Assembly (NCBI GenBank): GCA_035560715.1 | Contig: DATMYW010000049.1 | Location: 1-17,113 of the forward strand | DNA from: JAAXTX01 sp035560715 | GTDB lineage: Bacteria > Patescibacteriota > Minisyncoccia > Moranbacterales > UBA1568 | Direction of reading: 5' to 3' | Length of the DNA stretch: 17,113 nt | Part shown: in pieces, positions 1 to 4,876 of the stretch | Position numbering within the stretch: position 1 is the first letter of the stretch | Layout of the letters: each line of letters begins with the position of its first letter | Translations under genes and position numbers: made by a program | The notes under the pieces: generated by a model | Databases searched by the model: none | The model's input: only the letters and a program-made list of their open reading frames with translations | Told to the model about the DNA's origin: nothing

Positions 1-43
1 ACGTTCAACATCAACCTATCAAACATCAACCAAGGAGGTCACC

Positions 44-748
44 ATGAAAAACAAATCTTTCTTTAATAATTTTTCAATCCGGTTCAGATTGAAAGGATTG
101 CTGAATTTCGGAGTCGTCCACAAATGGCTCAGGGAAAGAAAAAGGATTGTCATGAATATTAAACCCAGAATTGTGGTCGCTATCATGAAAAAAGCACTCA
201 GCATTACAAAATGGGCATTTCAGATATTCAAAGCCTTATCTCGATATTTGCACCGGCGCAGAAAAAATTACGGCATCCAAGAAAGAGAGTGGAATGCGCT
301 CGCCACCCTTGATGCGGAGGTGTTTCAGGAAATAAAAACACTACACGAATATCTGATATGGTTCTACTGGGGCCGTTCCTATTACATGTTCGTATGGCAC
401 AGCCTGGACGATCTTGAAAAGGGAGTGGAGATGCACAGGAGTTTATCCCGATATCTTCTCTCCCAAAAACAAAGCGTTCAGATGTTCCATTGGGAAAAAC
501 TTTCCGACCTTCCTGAAGGGGAAAAGTATCGCCTTTTCAGAATACCCTGCGGCCACACTTATGGTCATCGTCCGATGTTACTCATCAATGAGTGCACTCT
601 TGGATCGATTACATATCCAGGGCAAATGAAGGTACGGTTGCTCGTAATGAAAACAGAAGAATGGGATCAGGTTTCCCGCCCCAAAGAAGGGGACACGATC
701 ATGAGACAGGGGGACAAGTACGTTAAAACTGATAGGCCCTCCAAATAA
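44..748 (+). CDS. Hypothetical protein, tandem paralog 1 (longer copy)
   Basis: No family is recognised for this 234-residue protein. The start is well supported by AAGGAGG at 32-38, five bases before the ATG. The first 75 residues are very basic (many K/R) with aromatic and aliphatic stretches. The C-terminal ~85 residues (about 149-230) are shared with the next gene: an HWEKLSDLPEGEKYRL block, a PMLLI segment, then VMKT and SRPKEGDTIMRQ close to the end. There is an apparent internal duplication: LSRYL occurs near residues 65 and 134, and an FVW..LDDLEKG block near 117 resembles the later FHWEKLSDLPEG block. The leader motif ACATCAACCAAGGAG is also repeated before the next gene. No signal peptide or enzyme motif is seen. 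The basic N-terminus could bind nucleic acid or membrane, but that is a guess. The gene was probably made by serial duplication. Confidence 0.6.
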   Translation: MKNKSFFNNFSIRFRLKGLLNFGVVHKWLRERKRIVMNIKPRIVVAIMKKALSITKWAFQIFKALSRYLHRRRKNYGIQEREWNALATLDAEVFQEIKTLHEYLIWFYWGRSYYMFVWHSLDDLEKGVEMHRSLSRYLLSQKQSVQMFHWEKLSDLPEGEKYRLFRIPCGHTYGHRPMLLINECTLGSITYPGQMKVRLLVMKTEEWDQVSRPKEGDTIMRQGDKYVKTDRPSK

Positions 749-797
749 GGCTATTCATTAACACAGCCCGGAACAAACATCAACCAAGGAGATTACA

Positions 798-1211
798 ATG
801 AAATACGTGATTCAATCGCTTAGTACATTCTTTGGAAAAATCCAGGCCCACCTGGCGAGATCGGCAGTATGGATTATCAGAGTACTATCAGGATATTTAC
901 GAAAGCAAAAGATGCATACGTTCGTATGGGAAAGACTTGCCGATCTCGAGGAAGGAGAAAAATACCGTCTTGTCGAACGTCTTCCAGTAAATCCATTCTT
1001 GCCTGATCGTCCGATGCTATTGATCGCTGAGCAGAGTCTGCTTGGTCCGTGGGTCTTATACGACACATGGGGAGCAGAAGTCCGATTGGTCATGATGAAG
1101 ACATCGGAATACGACAGTGTGTCCAGTGTGTCCCGCCCCAACGAAGGGGACACGATCATGAGACAGAGGGACAAGTACGTTAAGACAGACTCTTCCAAGC
1201 TCTTTTCGTGA
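798..1211 (+). CDS. Hypothetical protein, tandem paralog 2 (shorter copy)
   Basis: This is a 137-residue paralog of the preceding gene, of unknown function. AAGGAG seven bases before the ATG supports the start. The N-terminal ~35 residues form an amphipathic or hydrophobic stretch ending in SGYLRKQK. Then come FVWERLADLEEGEKYRL (about 42-58), PMLLI, VMKT and SRPNEGDTIMRQ, collinear with the C-terminal half of the longer copy. Similarity extends to DNA level near the 3' end, where GAAGGGGACACGATCATGAG is identical in both genes, so the duplication is fairly recent. The copies differ by a three-residue insertion (VSS) before SRP and by loss of the basic N-terminal block. The 49-base gap and shared leader suggest co-transcription, with the hairpin at 1231-1255 ending the unit. 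Confidence 0.6.
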   Translation: MKYVIQSLSTFFGKIQAHLARSAVWIIRVLSGYLRKQKMHTFVWERLADLEEGEKYRLVERLPVNPFLPDRPMLLIAEQSLLGPWVLYDTWGAEVRLVMMKTSEYDSVSSVSRPNEGDTIMRQRDKYVKTDSSKLFS

Positions 1212-1230
1212 GCCGCGATTACGCACTATT

Positions 1231-1255
1231 GCCCAGAAGCACATTCTGGGCTTTT
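1231..1255 (+). terminator. Rho-independent terminator after the paralog pair
   Basis: An 8-bp perfect stem (GCCCAGAA / TTCTGGGC) with a 5-base loop is followed directly by TTTT. It lies 20 bases after the stop codon of the second paralog. Confidence 0.8.
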
Positions 1256-1282
1256 AATTATGGAATTTGTTACAGCAAAATT

Positions 1283-1410
1283 GGGTAATGGGAGTCCTCC
1301 GCGCTCCGACCCGCCTTGACGACGTGGCAGGCGCGGAGCCAGAGCGCGACACACAGGAAGCGAAATCATTCGCTTCCGACTCGCGCCCTTCTCCTCCCGT
1401 TCCCCATAAG
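1283..1410. repeat. Hairpin repeat unit 1 bounded by tRNA-Gly T-arm fragments (degraded)
   Basis: This is a non-coding unit of about 125 bp. Its left end, GGGTAATGGGAGTC, and right end, CTCCCGTTCCCC, are imperfect inverted copies of the 3' part of the tRNA-Gly gene at 1603-1674 (T-arm plus acceptor strand). Inside are a perfect 9-bp hairpin at 1356-1377 (GGAAGCGAA, loop ATCA, TTCGCTTCC), flanking GCGCGA/TCGCGC arms, and a CTCCGCGC/GCGCGGAG pair. The same layout and core recur in unit 2 at 1440-1560, and both right ends continue into CATAAGAA. No protein is convincingly encoded. The 1256-1602 stretch otherwise holds only these two units, a 29-base spacer and the terminator palindrome. Confidence 0.65.
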
Positions 1411-1439
1411 AAGCAAATGAGGACCAAAAACGGATCCGA

Positions 1440-1560
1440 AGCGGGTAACGGGAGTCCTCCTCACCCATCCTGCATAAGCAGGACTCCTTCGGAGCCAGGG
1501 TTTCTGAAAAGCGAAATCGTTCGCTTTTCAGAATACCCTTCGACTCCCGTTACCCATAAG
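1440..1560. repeat. Hairpin repeat unit 2 with perfect 14-bp inverted ends derived from tRNA-Gly
   Basis: The left end at 1440-1456 is identical over 17 bases to 1603-1619, the 3' end of the tRNA-Gly gene including its discriminator base. The right end at 1539-1555 is the same T-loop-to-acceptor segment inverted, so GGGTAACGGGAGTC and GACTCCCGTTACCC form perfect 14-bp inverted ends. The interior holds a perfect 13-bp hairpin at 1503-1532 (core AAGCGAAATCGTTCGCTT), a CCTGCATAAGCAGG hairpin and a GGACTCCTTCGGAGCC hairpin. The tRNA homology starts exactly after TTCG of the T-loop, the same breakpoint as in the Val and Leu fragments. It is likely a small non-autonomous palindromic element; no family name is assigned. 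Confidence 0.7.
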
Positions 1561-1596
1561 AAAGAAGAAGGGGCTCATATGAGCCCCTTCTTCTTT
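1561..1596. terminator. 36-bp perfect palindrome, bidirectional terminator
   Basis: The whole 36-bp segment is its own reverse complement: a GGGGCTCAT/ATGAGCCCC stem with A-rich purines on the left and TTCTTCTTT on the right. It lies 6 bases after the 3' end of tRNA-Gly on the minus strand. Either strand would give a GC stem followed by a U-rich tail, so it can end the tRNA transcript and block readthrough from the left. Confidence 0.75.
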
Positions 1597-1602
1597 CCTT
1601 TG

Positions 1603-1674
1603 AGCGGGTAACGGGAGTCGAACCCGTATTTCGTCCTTGGCAAGGACGCGTAATAGCCGCTATACGATACCCGC
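1603..1674 (-). tRNA. tRNA-Gly (GCC)
   Basis: Read on the minus strand it has a perfect 7-bp acceptor stem (GCGGGTA/TACCCGC), a CGTCC/GGACG anticodon stem with loop TTGCCAA (anticodon GCC), and an ACGGG/CCCGT T-stem with loop TTCGACT. The discriminator is U and CCA is not encoded. Parts of its 3' end are duplicated in the hairpin units at 1283-1560. Confidence 0.93.
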
Positions 1675-1711
1675 CTTCGCGCTCCGCGCTTCGGCGTGGC
1701 AGGCCCGCTTT
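1672..1711. repeat. GC-rich hairpin fragment in the tRNA spacer
   Basis: The spacer between tRNA-Ile2 and tRNA-Gly contains GCGC-TCC-GCGC nested in CGCC/GGCG, then CGTGGCAGGC. The words CGCGCTCCG and CGTGGCAGGC also occur in the left part of hairpin unit 1 (about 1299-1333), so this looks like a remnant of the same element. It overlaps the first bases of tRNA-Gly. Confidence 0.4.
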
Positions 1712-1731
1712 TCACCGATCTTCACCGTCAG

Positions 1732-1804
1732 TGGGACTGGCTGGATTCGAACCAGCGACCAAGCGGTTATGAGCCGCCTGCTCTAACCGCTGAGCTACAG
1801 TCCC
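1732..1804 (-). tRNA. tRNA-Ile2 (CAU, lysidine type)
   Basis: The acceptor stem is a perfect 7 bp (GGGACTG/CAGTCCC), the anticodon loop is CTCATAA (anticodon CAU), and the T-arm is GCTGG-TTCGAAT-CCAGC. A CAU anticodon could be initiator Met, elongator Met or Ile2. The paired first acceptor base pair and the lack of the three-GC anticodon stem rule against the initiator. The D-arm to T-arm stretch, including GAGCAGGCG before the loop and CGCTTGGTCGCTGG after it, closely resembles E. coli tRNA-Ile2 as I recall it. This would then be read as Ile after TilS modifies the wobble C. CCA is not encoded. Confidence 0.75.
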
Positions 1805-1857
1805 GGCCGGAATTTGGCTTTAAATGGCTTTATACACCACTTATGCACCGCTTCCTG

Positions 1858-1929
1858 TGCCTGGGGACAGAATCGAACTGTCGACACGAGGATTTTCAGT
1901 CCTCTGCTCTACCACTGAGCTACCCAGGC
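1858..1929 (-). tRNA. tRNA-Phe (GAA)
   Basis: The acceptor stem GCCTGGG/CCCAGGC is perfect. The anticodon stem GAGGA/TCCTC encloses loop CTGAAAA (anticodon GAA), and the T-arm is GACAG-TTCGATT-CTGTC. The discriminator is A and CCA is not encoded. Confidence 0.94.
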
Positions 1930-1943
1930 GGAACACAGATATG

Positions 1944-1972
1944 AGTGTACTAGACTTTTCCTGACCCGTAAA
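1944..1972 (-). promoter_or_regulatory. Possible promoter for tRNA-Phe/Ile2/Gly
   Basis: On the minus strand, TTTACG (1967-1972) and TACACT (1944-1949) are 17 bases apart, and the -10 ends 15 bases before tRNA-Phe. Each hexamer matches sigma-70 consensus at 4/6, so this is only a plausible internal promoter in the tRNA run. Confidence 0.35.
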
Positions 1973-1991
1973 TACCCCGGTCGATTGTCTG

Positions 1992-2065
1992 TGGGCAATG
2001 GAGGACTCGAACCTCCGACCCCCTCGGTGTAAACGAGGTGCTCTAACCAACTGAGCTAATTGCCC
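1992..2065 (-). tRNA. tRNA-Val (UAC), intact copy
   Basis: The acceptor stem GGGCAAT/ATTGCCC is perfect, the anticodon loop is TTTACAC (anticodon UAC), and the T-arm is GGAGG-TTCGAGT-CCTCC. CCA is not encoded. It lies 14 bases downstream (minus-strand sense) of a double-hairpin element and a truncated tRNA-Val. From the D-arm to the T-loop TTCG the two copies match at 51 of 52 positions, but their acceptor strands differ. Confidence 0.94.
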
Positions 2066-2079
2066 ATCCAAACTGGATT

Positions 2080-2118
2080 CGTCCCGCATACGCGGGACGC
2101 CCGGCGAATGCCCGGGCG
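2080..2118. repeat. Double-hairpin element in a tRNA-Val T-loop
   Basis: Two hairpins lie back to back and share a CG: CGTCCCGC-ATAC-GCGGGACG, then CGCCCGGC-GAAT-GCCCGGGCG (one extra C in the right arm). On the minus strand the element begins right after GGTTCG of a truncated tRNA-Val and is followed by AATCCAG, a T-loop-like continuation. The same architecture, loop GAAT and insertion point recur at 2367-2404. Confidence 0.75.
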
Positions 2119-2174
2119 AACCCCCGACCCCCTCGGTGTAAACGAGGTGCTCTAACCAACTGAGCTAAGCGTGC
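2117..2174 (-). pseudogene. Truncated tRNA-Val (UAC), 3' end replaced by hairpin element
   Basis: The acceptor 5' strand (GCACGCT), D-arm, UAC anticodon arm and 5' half of the T-arm are present. After TTCG the sequence switches to the double-hairpin element, and no AGCGTGC complement for the acceptor follows. It cannot fold as a normal tRNA, though it sits directly behind a good promoter (2195-2222) and should be transcribed. Confidence 0.75.
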
Positions 2175-2194
2175 CTTGATTTCCACACCTCTCA

Positions 2195-2222
2195 AGTATA
2201 GGGCACGGAATCCAAATGGCAA
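2195..2222 (-). promoter_or_regulatory. Promoter for the tRNA-Val/Phe/Ile2/Gly run
   Basis: On the minus strand, TTGCCA (2217-2222; 5/6) and TATACT (2195-2200; 5/6) are 16 bases apart. Predicted initiation near 2188 is about 14 bases before the truncated tRNA-Val, so the fragment and the element would be the first things transcribed. Confidence 0.65.
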
Positions 2223-2250
2223 GCAAAAGGAACAGGCCGTCCTGTTCCTT
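2223..2250 (-). terminator. Terminator after tRNA-Leu
   Basis: A perfect 10-bp stem, AAGGAACAGG / CCTGTTCCTT, with a 4-base loop is followed on the minus strand by TTTTGCTT. It begins 10 bases after the tRNA-Leu 3' end and separates the rplS/Leu transcript from the tRNA-Val promoter, which it abuts. Confidence 0.75.
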
Positions 2251-2260
2251 CGTTCCGTTG

Positions 2261-2344
2261 TGCCCAAGAGAGGACTCGAACCTCCAATCCCTTGCGGGAA
2301 CTAGCACCTCAAGCTAGCGCGTATACCAATTCCGCCACCTGGGC
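2261..2344 (-). tRNA. tRNA-Leu (GAG), intact copy
   Basis: This is a class II tRNA: acceptor GCCCAGG/CTTGGGC with one G-U pair, anticodon stem CTAGC/GCTAG with loop TTGAGGT (anticodon GAG), a long variable arm with stem TCCC-GCAA-GGGA, and T-arm GGAGG-TTCGAGT-CCTCT. CCA is not encoded. The 68 bases from the 5' end to the T-loop TTCG are an exact copy of 2403-2470. Confidence 0.92.
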
Positions 2345-2366
2345 ATATATTTTCAAGTCCTGGACT

Positions 2367-2404
2367 CGCCCCGCATCCGCGGGGCGCCCGGCGAATGCCG
2401 GGCG
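2367..2404. repeat. Double-hairpin element in a tRNA-Leu T-loop
   Basis: Two perfect 8-bp hairpins share a CG: CGCCCCGC-ATCC-GCGGGGCG and CGCCCGGC-GAAT-GCCGGGCG. On the minus strand the element starts immediately after GGTTCG of the truncated tRNA-Leu and ends with CGAGTCCAG, then 22 bases to the intact tRNA-Leu. It is the sister of the element at 2080-2118. The first hairpin carries compensatory changes (T-A pairs there, C-G here), which suggests the stem pairing itself is conserved. Confidence 0.8.
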
Positions 2405-2470
2405 AACCTCCAATCCCTTGCGGGAACTAGCACCTCAAGCTAGCGCGTATACCAATTCCGCCACCTGGGC
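2403..2470 (-). pseudogene. Truncated tRNA-Leu (GAG), 3' end replaced by hairpin element
   Basis: The 68 bases from the acceptor 5' strand through the variable arm to TTCG are identical to the intact tRNA-Leu 126 bp downstream. The rest of the T-arm and the acceptor 3' strand are missing. Its 5' end is 12 bases after the rplS stop codon, so it probably lies in the rplS 3' UTR. Confidence 0.8.
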
Positions 2471-2482
2471 AGGTGGGAAGGA

Positions 2483-2971
2483 CTACTTCCCTGTTTCGTG
2501 TGACTTCTCAACGGTCTCTACCACCACTGGTTCCTCAGTGACCTCAGCCTCGACATCCTCGGCTCCCACGAGCTCCGCGACCGACACCGACTCAGCCTTC
2601 TTCCCCTTTCCGACCTTGAGCCCGACTTCCTTCAGTTTGCGGCGAAGGAGCTTCGCGGACTTGTCACGAACGAAATAGAGTTTCGAACGGCGGGAGCGCG
2701 TGCTTTTCACAACCTCGATCTTCTCGATGTTCGGGGAATGAATCGGGACGACAATCTCGACGCCGATCCCGAAGGAGACCTTTCGGACGGTGACGGTCGG
2801 AGACGAGCTCTGTCCCCCGCGCATCGCGATGACCATTCCCTGGAACACCTGGACGCGCTCCTTCCCGCCCTCGACGATCTTGCGGTGAATCTTGACCACG
2901 TCACCGGAATGAAGCACCGGGACGACCTTGGTCCGCTGTGCCATGTTGAATTCGATGAGATCTTTGTGCAT
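2483..2971 (-). CDS. rplS: 50S ribosomal protein L19
   Basis: L19 is a large-subunit protein at the interface with the small subunit. The family core is clear: FNMAQRTKVVPVLHSGDVVKIHRKI near the N-terminus, then RVQVFQGMVIAMRG, a VRKVSFGIGVE segment, IHSPNIEKIEVVKS, and RRSKLYFVRD (roughly residues 8-110). After the core comes a basic K/R stretch and an unusual acidic tail of about 35 residues rich in E and V, making it 162 residues against the usual ~115-120. I chose the ATG at 2971 (MHKDLIEFN). An in-frame GTG at 3005-3007 would add 12 residues that do not look like L19. The RluA-family gene lies upstream and a tRNA-Leu fragment begins 12 bases after the stop. Confidence 0.93.
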   Translation of the reverse strand: MHKDLIEFNMAQRTKVVPVLHSGDVVKIHRKIVEGGKERVQVFQGMVIAMRGGQSSSPTVTVRKVSFGIGVEIVVPIHSPNIEKIEVVKSTRSRRSKLYFVRDKSAKLLRRKLKEVGLKVGKGKKAESVSVAELVGAEDVEAEVTEEPVVVETVEKSHETGK

Positions 2972-3035
2972 ACGGTTATTTGCCCTATTCCAAGCGGTTT
3001 CCGCCACGGAAAATCGGAATGATAGAAAAAAAGAA

Positions 3036-4043
3036 TCAGTCCTCGCGATTGCGATTCGAAGCTTCCCCAGGATAACCCGGTTTTTCTACGACGTCAATAC
3101 CTGAAATGAATTCCGCGAAGTCTCTGGGCAATGAGGCCTCGTAACTGCACAAACCGCCCTTGAATGGAAAGACTATCCGGGAAGCGTGCAATAATTGCCT
3201 TTTCGGCATCCCATCACGCCTCATCCGTCGACCTCCGTACAAATTATCTCCCAACACCGGGTGTCCGATAGCCGCGAGGTGAATACGTATCTGATGTGTC
3301 CGTCCCGTTTTCGGATAGACTTCCAGCAAATCCGCTTCGGCAAAGCGTCGTTTCAACCGATACTCCGTCAAAGCTTCTTTCATCTCGCCTTCGAACGACT
3401 GCGGTTCTTTGACCGCCTGCCGCTGCAGCGTTCCCGCCCGCTGTGTGAGCGGGTAGTCGATATATCCCTCCTCCTCCGACACATGCCCGGTAACCAGTGC
3501 GAGGTACGTCTTCTCGACCTCTCGTTCACGAAACGAATCGCGCAAGCTTTCGCAGGATTCATCAGTTTTGGCAAGCACGACGACACCGCTCGTATTCCGG
3601 TCCAGCCGGTGAACGATACCGGGACGAAACGGGTCACCTCCGACCATCGCCATTTCGGGTCTGGTCGCCATGATCCAGTTCGCTACGGTATCCGTGCGAT
3701 CCCTTCCGCCCGGATGCATCTGCACGCCGAACGGCTTTGAAATTACCAACAGGTCATCGTCTTCGAATATGATCGGAAATGAAAGTTCGTGGTTCGCAAA
3801 CAAATCGTCCTTCAACGTCGGAACGATCCTGGACACGATCACGTCCCCATATCGCAGACGCCTGGTCGGACTCGTTTCGGTCTTTCCGTTCAACTCGACC
3901 AGCCCGGCCTCGATTCCCGCGCGGGTATCGCTCCGTGAAAGCCCGTCCATCCTCGTATATGCCGCCAAAAAGGCGTCCAGCCGCTTTCCTGAAGAAATCT
4001 GCTGAACCGTCTTCTCAATCAGATGTCCGTCACGCGTCTCCAT
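3036..4043 (-). CDS. RluA-family RNA pseudouridine synthase (RluC/RluD-like)
   Basis: This enzyme isomerises uridine to pseudouridine, most likely in 23S rRNA. An S4-type RNA-binding domain occupies about residues 16-72 (SGKRLDAFLA, GLVELNGK). The catalytic domain follows with ISKPFGVQMHPG (102-112) and the signature HRLDRNTSG at 145-153, where Asp148 is the expected nucleophile. The conserved GRTHQIRIHLAAIGHPVLGD block comes later. At 335 residues it is close to the length of E. coli RluD (about 326) and complete. Target sites cannot be assigned from sequence alone, so no rlu letter is given. A promoter sits 25 bases upstream (4068-4096), and rplS follows 64 bases after the stop, possibly in the same transcript. 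Confidence 0.93.
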   Translation of the reverse strand: METRDGHLIEKTVQQISSGKRLDAFLAAYTRMDGLSRSDTRAGIEAGLVELNGKTETSPTRRLRYGDVIVSRIVPTLKDDLFANHELSFPIIFEDDDLLVISKPFGVQMHPGGRDRTDTVANWIMATRPEMAMVGGDPFRPGIVHRLDRNTSGVVVLAKTDESCESLRDSFREREVEKTYLALVTGHVSEEEGYIDYPLTQRAGTLQRQAVKEPQSFEGEMKEALTEYRLKRRFAEADLLEVYPKTGRTHQIRIHLAAIGHPVLGDNLYGGRRMRRDGMPKRQLLHASRIVFPFKGGLCSYEASLPRDFAEFISGIDVVEKPGYPGEASNRNRED

Positions 4044-4067
4044 AAGCGGTCTTTGATGATTCGTTCA

Positions 4068-4096
4068 ATGATAGGTCATTTCGGACGGAACGGCAA
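4068..4096 (-). promoter_or_regulatory. Promoter for the RluA-family gene
   Basis: On the minus strand, TTGCCG (4091-4096) and TATCAT (4068-4073) are separated by 17 bases. The -10 lies 24 bases before the ATG. It is back to back with the peroxiredoxin promoter; the two -35 boxes are 7 bases apart. Confidence 0.65.
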
Positions 4097-4103
4097 GGGT
4101 CCT

Positions 4104-4131
4104 TTGACATTGACCACATGTAGTCTAGTAT
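4104..4131 (+). promoter_or_regulatory. Promoter for the peroxiredoxin-SOD operon
   Basis: A perfect TTGACA (4104-4109) lies 16 bases before TAGTAT (4126-4131; 4/6). Initiation near 4138 would give a leader of about 45 bases. No OxyR- or PerR-type site is recognised. Confidence 0.55.
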
Positions 4132-4182
4132 GAAGACAGGTCTCGTACGGGCGATTCCGACTAAGCATATACATGTTCGAAT

Positions 4183-4824
4183 ATGAATTGTTGCGAAGAA
4201 AATTCGGCCTGCGGATGCGGGGAGGACTTCGGAAACGAGTGGGAACGCGACGCGTTCGTGCCGTTCATCGGAGAGGAAGTCCCTGACTTCGAAGGACAGG
4301 TATTCCACGAGGAATCGTTCAAAGATGTGAGACTTTCCGATTACCGGGGAAAGTGGCTCGTCTTATTCTTTTATCCGGCCGACTTCACGTTCATCTGCCC
4401 GACTGAACTCGAAGATATGGCTGAGAACTATGCTGTCTTTCAGGAACTCGGCGCGGAGGTCCTTTCGGTCAGCACCGATACGGTCTTTGTGCACAAGGCC
4501 TGGCACGACCACTCGGAAGCGGTGAAAAAGGTCACCTATCCCATGTTTGCGGATCCGACCGGGGAGCTTTGCCGGATGTTCGGTACCTACATCGAGGAGG
4601 ACGGCCTCTCGCTCCGAGGAACGTTCATCATCGATCCCGACGGCATATTGCAGGCAATCGAAGTCAATTCGAATGACATCGGACGGAATTCGGACGAGCT
4701 GCTCCGGAAACTTCGCGCGGCCCAATTCGTGCGCGAAAATGGCGGGGAGGTCTGTCCGGCGAAGTGGATGAAGAAAGGGGACAAGACGCTCACTCCCGGC
4801 ATCGACCTGGTCGGCAAGATCTGA
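4183..4824 (+). CDS. ahpC: 2-Cys peroxiredoxin, AhpC/Prx1 type
   Basis: This thiol peroxidase reduces H2O2 and organic peroxides in the cytoplasm. The thioredoxin-like fold is evident: FFYPADFTFICPTE contains the peroxidatic Cys72, with the usual Pro and Thr before it, and GGEVCPAKW near the C-terminus carries the resolving Cys191, as expected for a typical 2-Cys enzyme. WHDHSEAVKKVTYPMFADPTG and LRGTFIIDPDG are family hallmarks. The total of 213 residues is about 25 more than E. coli AhpC because of an N-terminal extension with four Cys (MNCCEENSACGCG), which is not part of the enzyme core. No Shine-Dalgarno is evident before the ATG; an ATG at 4173 is out of frame. SOD follows after 52 bases with a shared terminator. 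No ahpF-like reductase is nearby, so thioredoxin is the likely reductant. Confidence 0.93.
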   Translation: MNCCEENSACGCGEDFGNEWERDAFVPFIGEEVPDFEGQVFHEESFKDVRLSDYRGKWLVLFFYPADFTFICPTELEDMAENYAVFQELGAEVLSVSTDTVFVHKAWHDHSEAVKKVTYPMFADPTGELCRMFGTYIEEDGLSLRGTFIIDPDGILQAIEVNSNDIGRNSDELLRKLRAAQFVRENGGEVCPAKWMKKGDKTLTPGIDLVGKI

Positions 4825-4876
4825 TCTGCGCCTCACACGACTCCGCAGCCTCTTTCATATCATTCATGACGATCAT

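Noticed and set aside
1283..1560. CRISPR array
   Set aside because: There are only two units, of unequal length, with tRNA-derived inverted ends and no regular repeat-spacer pattern; no cas gene is present.
1696..2267. Open frames of 60-80 codons on both strands across the tRNA cluster
   Set aside because: They translate tRNA sequence and spacers (repeated RLAQLVRAPRLHRGG-type peptides), with no start signals; the tRNA structures explain the region fully.
2403..2470. Second functional tRNA-Leu, or a tRNA with an intron
   Set aside because: The sequence after the element does not complete the T-stem or acceptor, and the downstream copy starts again from the 5' end, so it is a truncated duplicate and not an intron-split gene.
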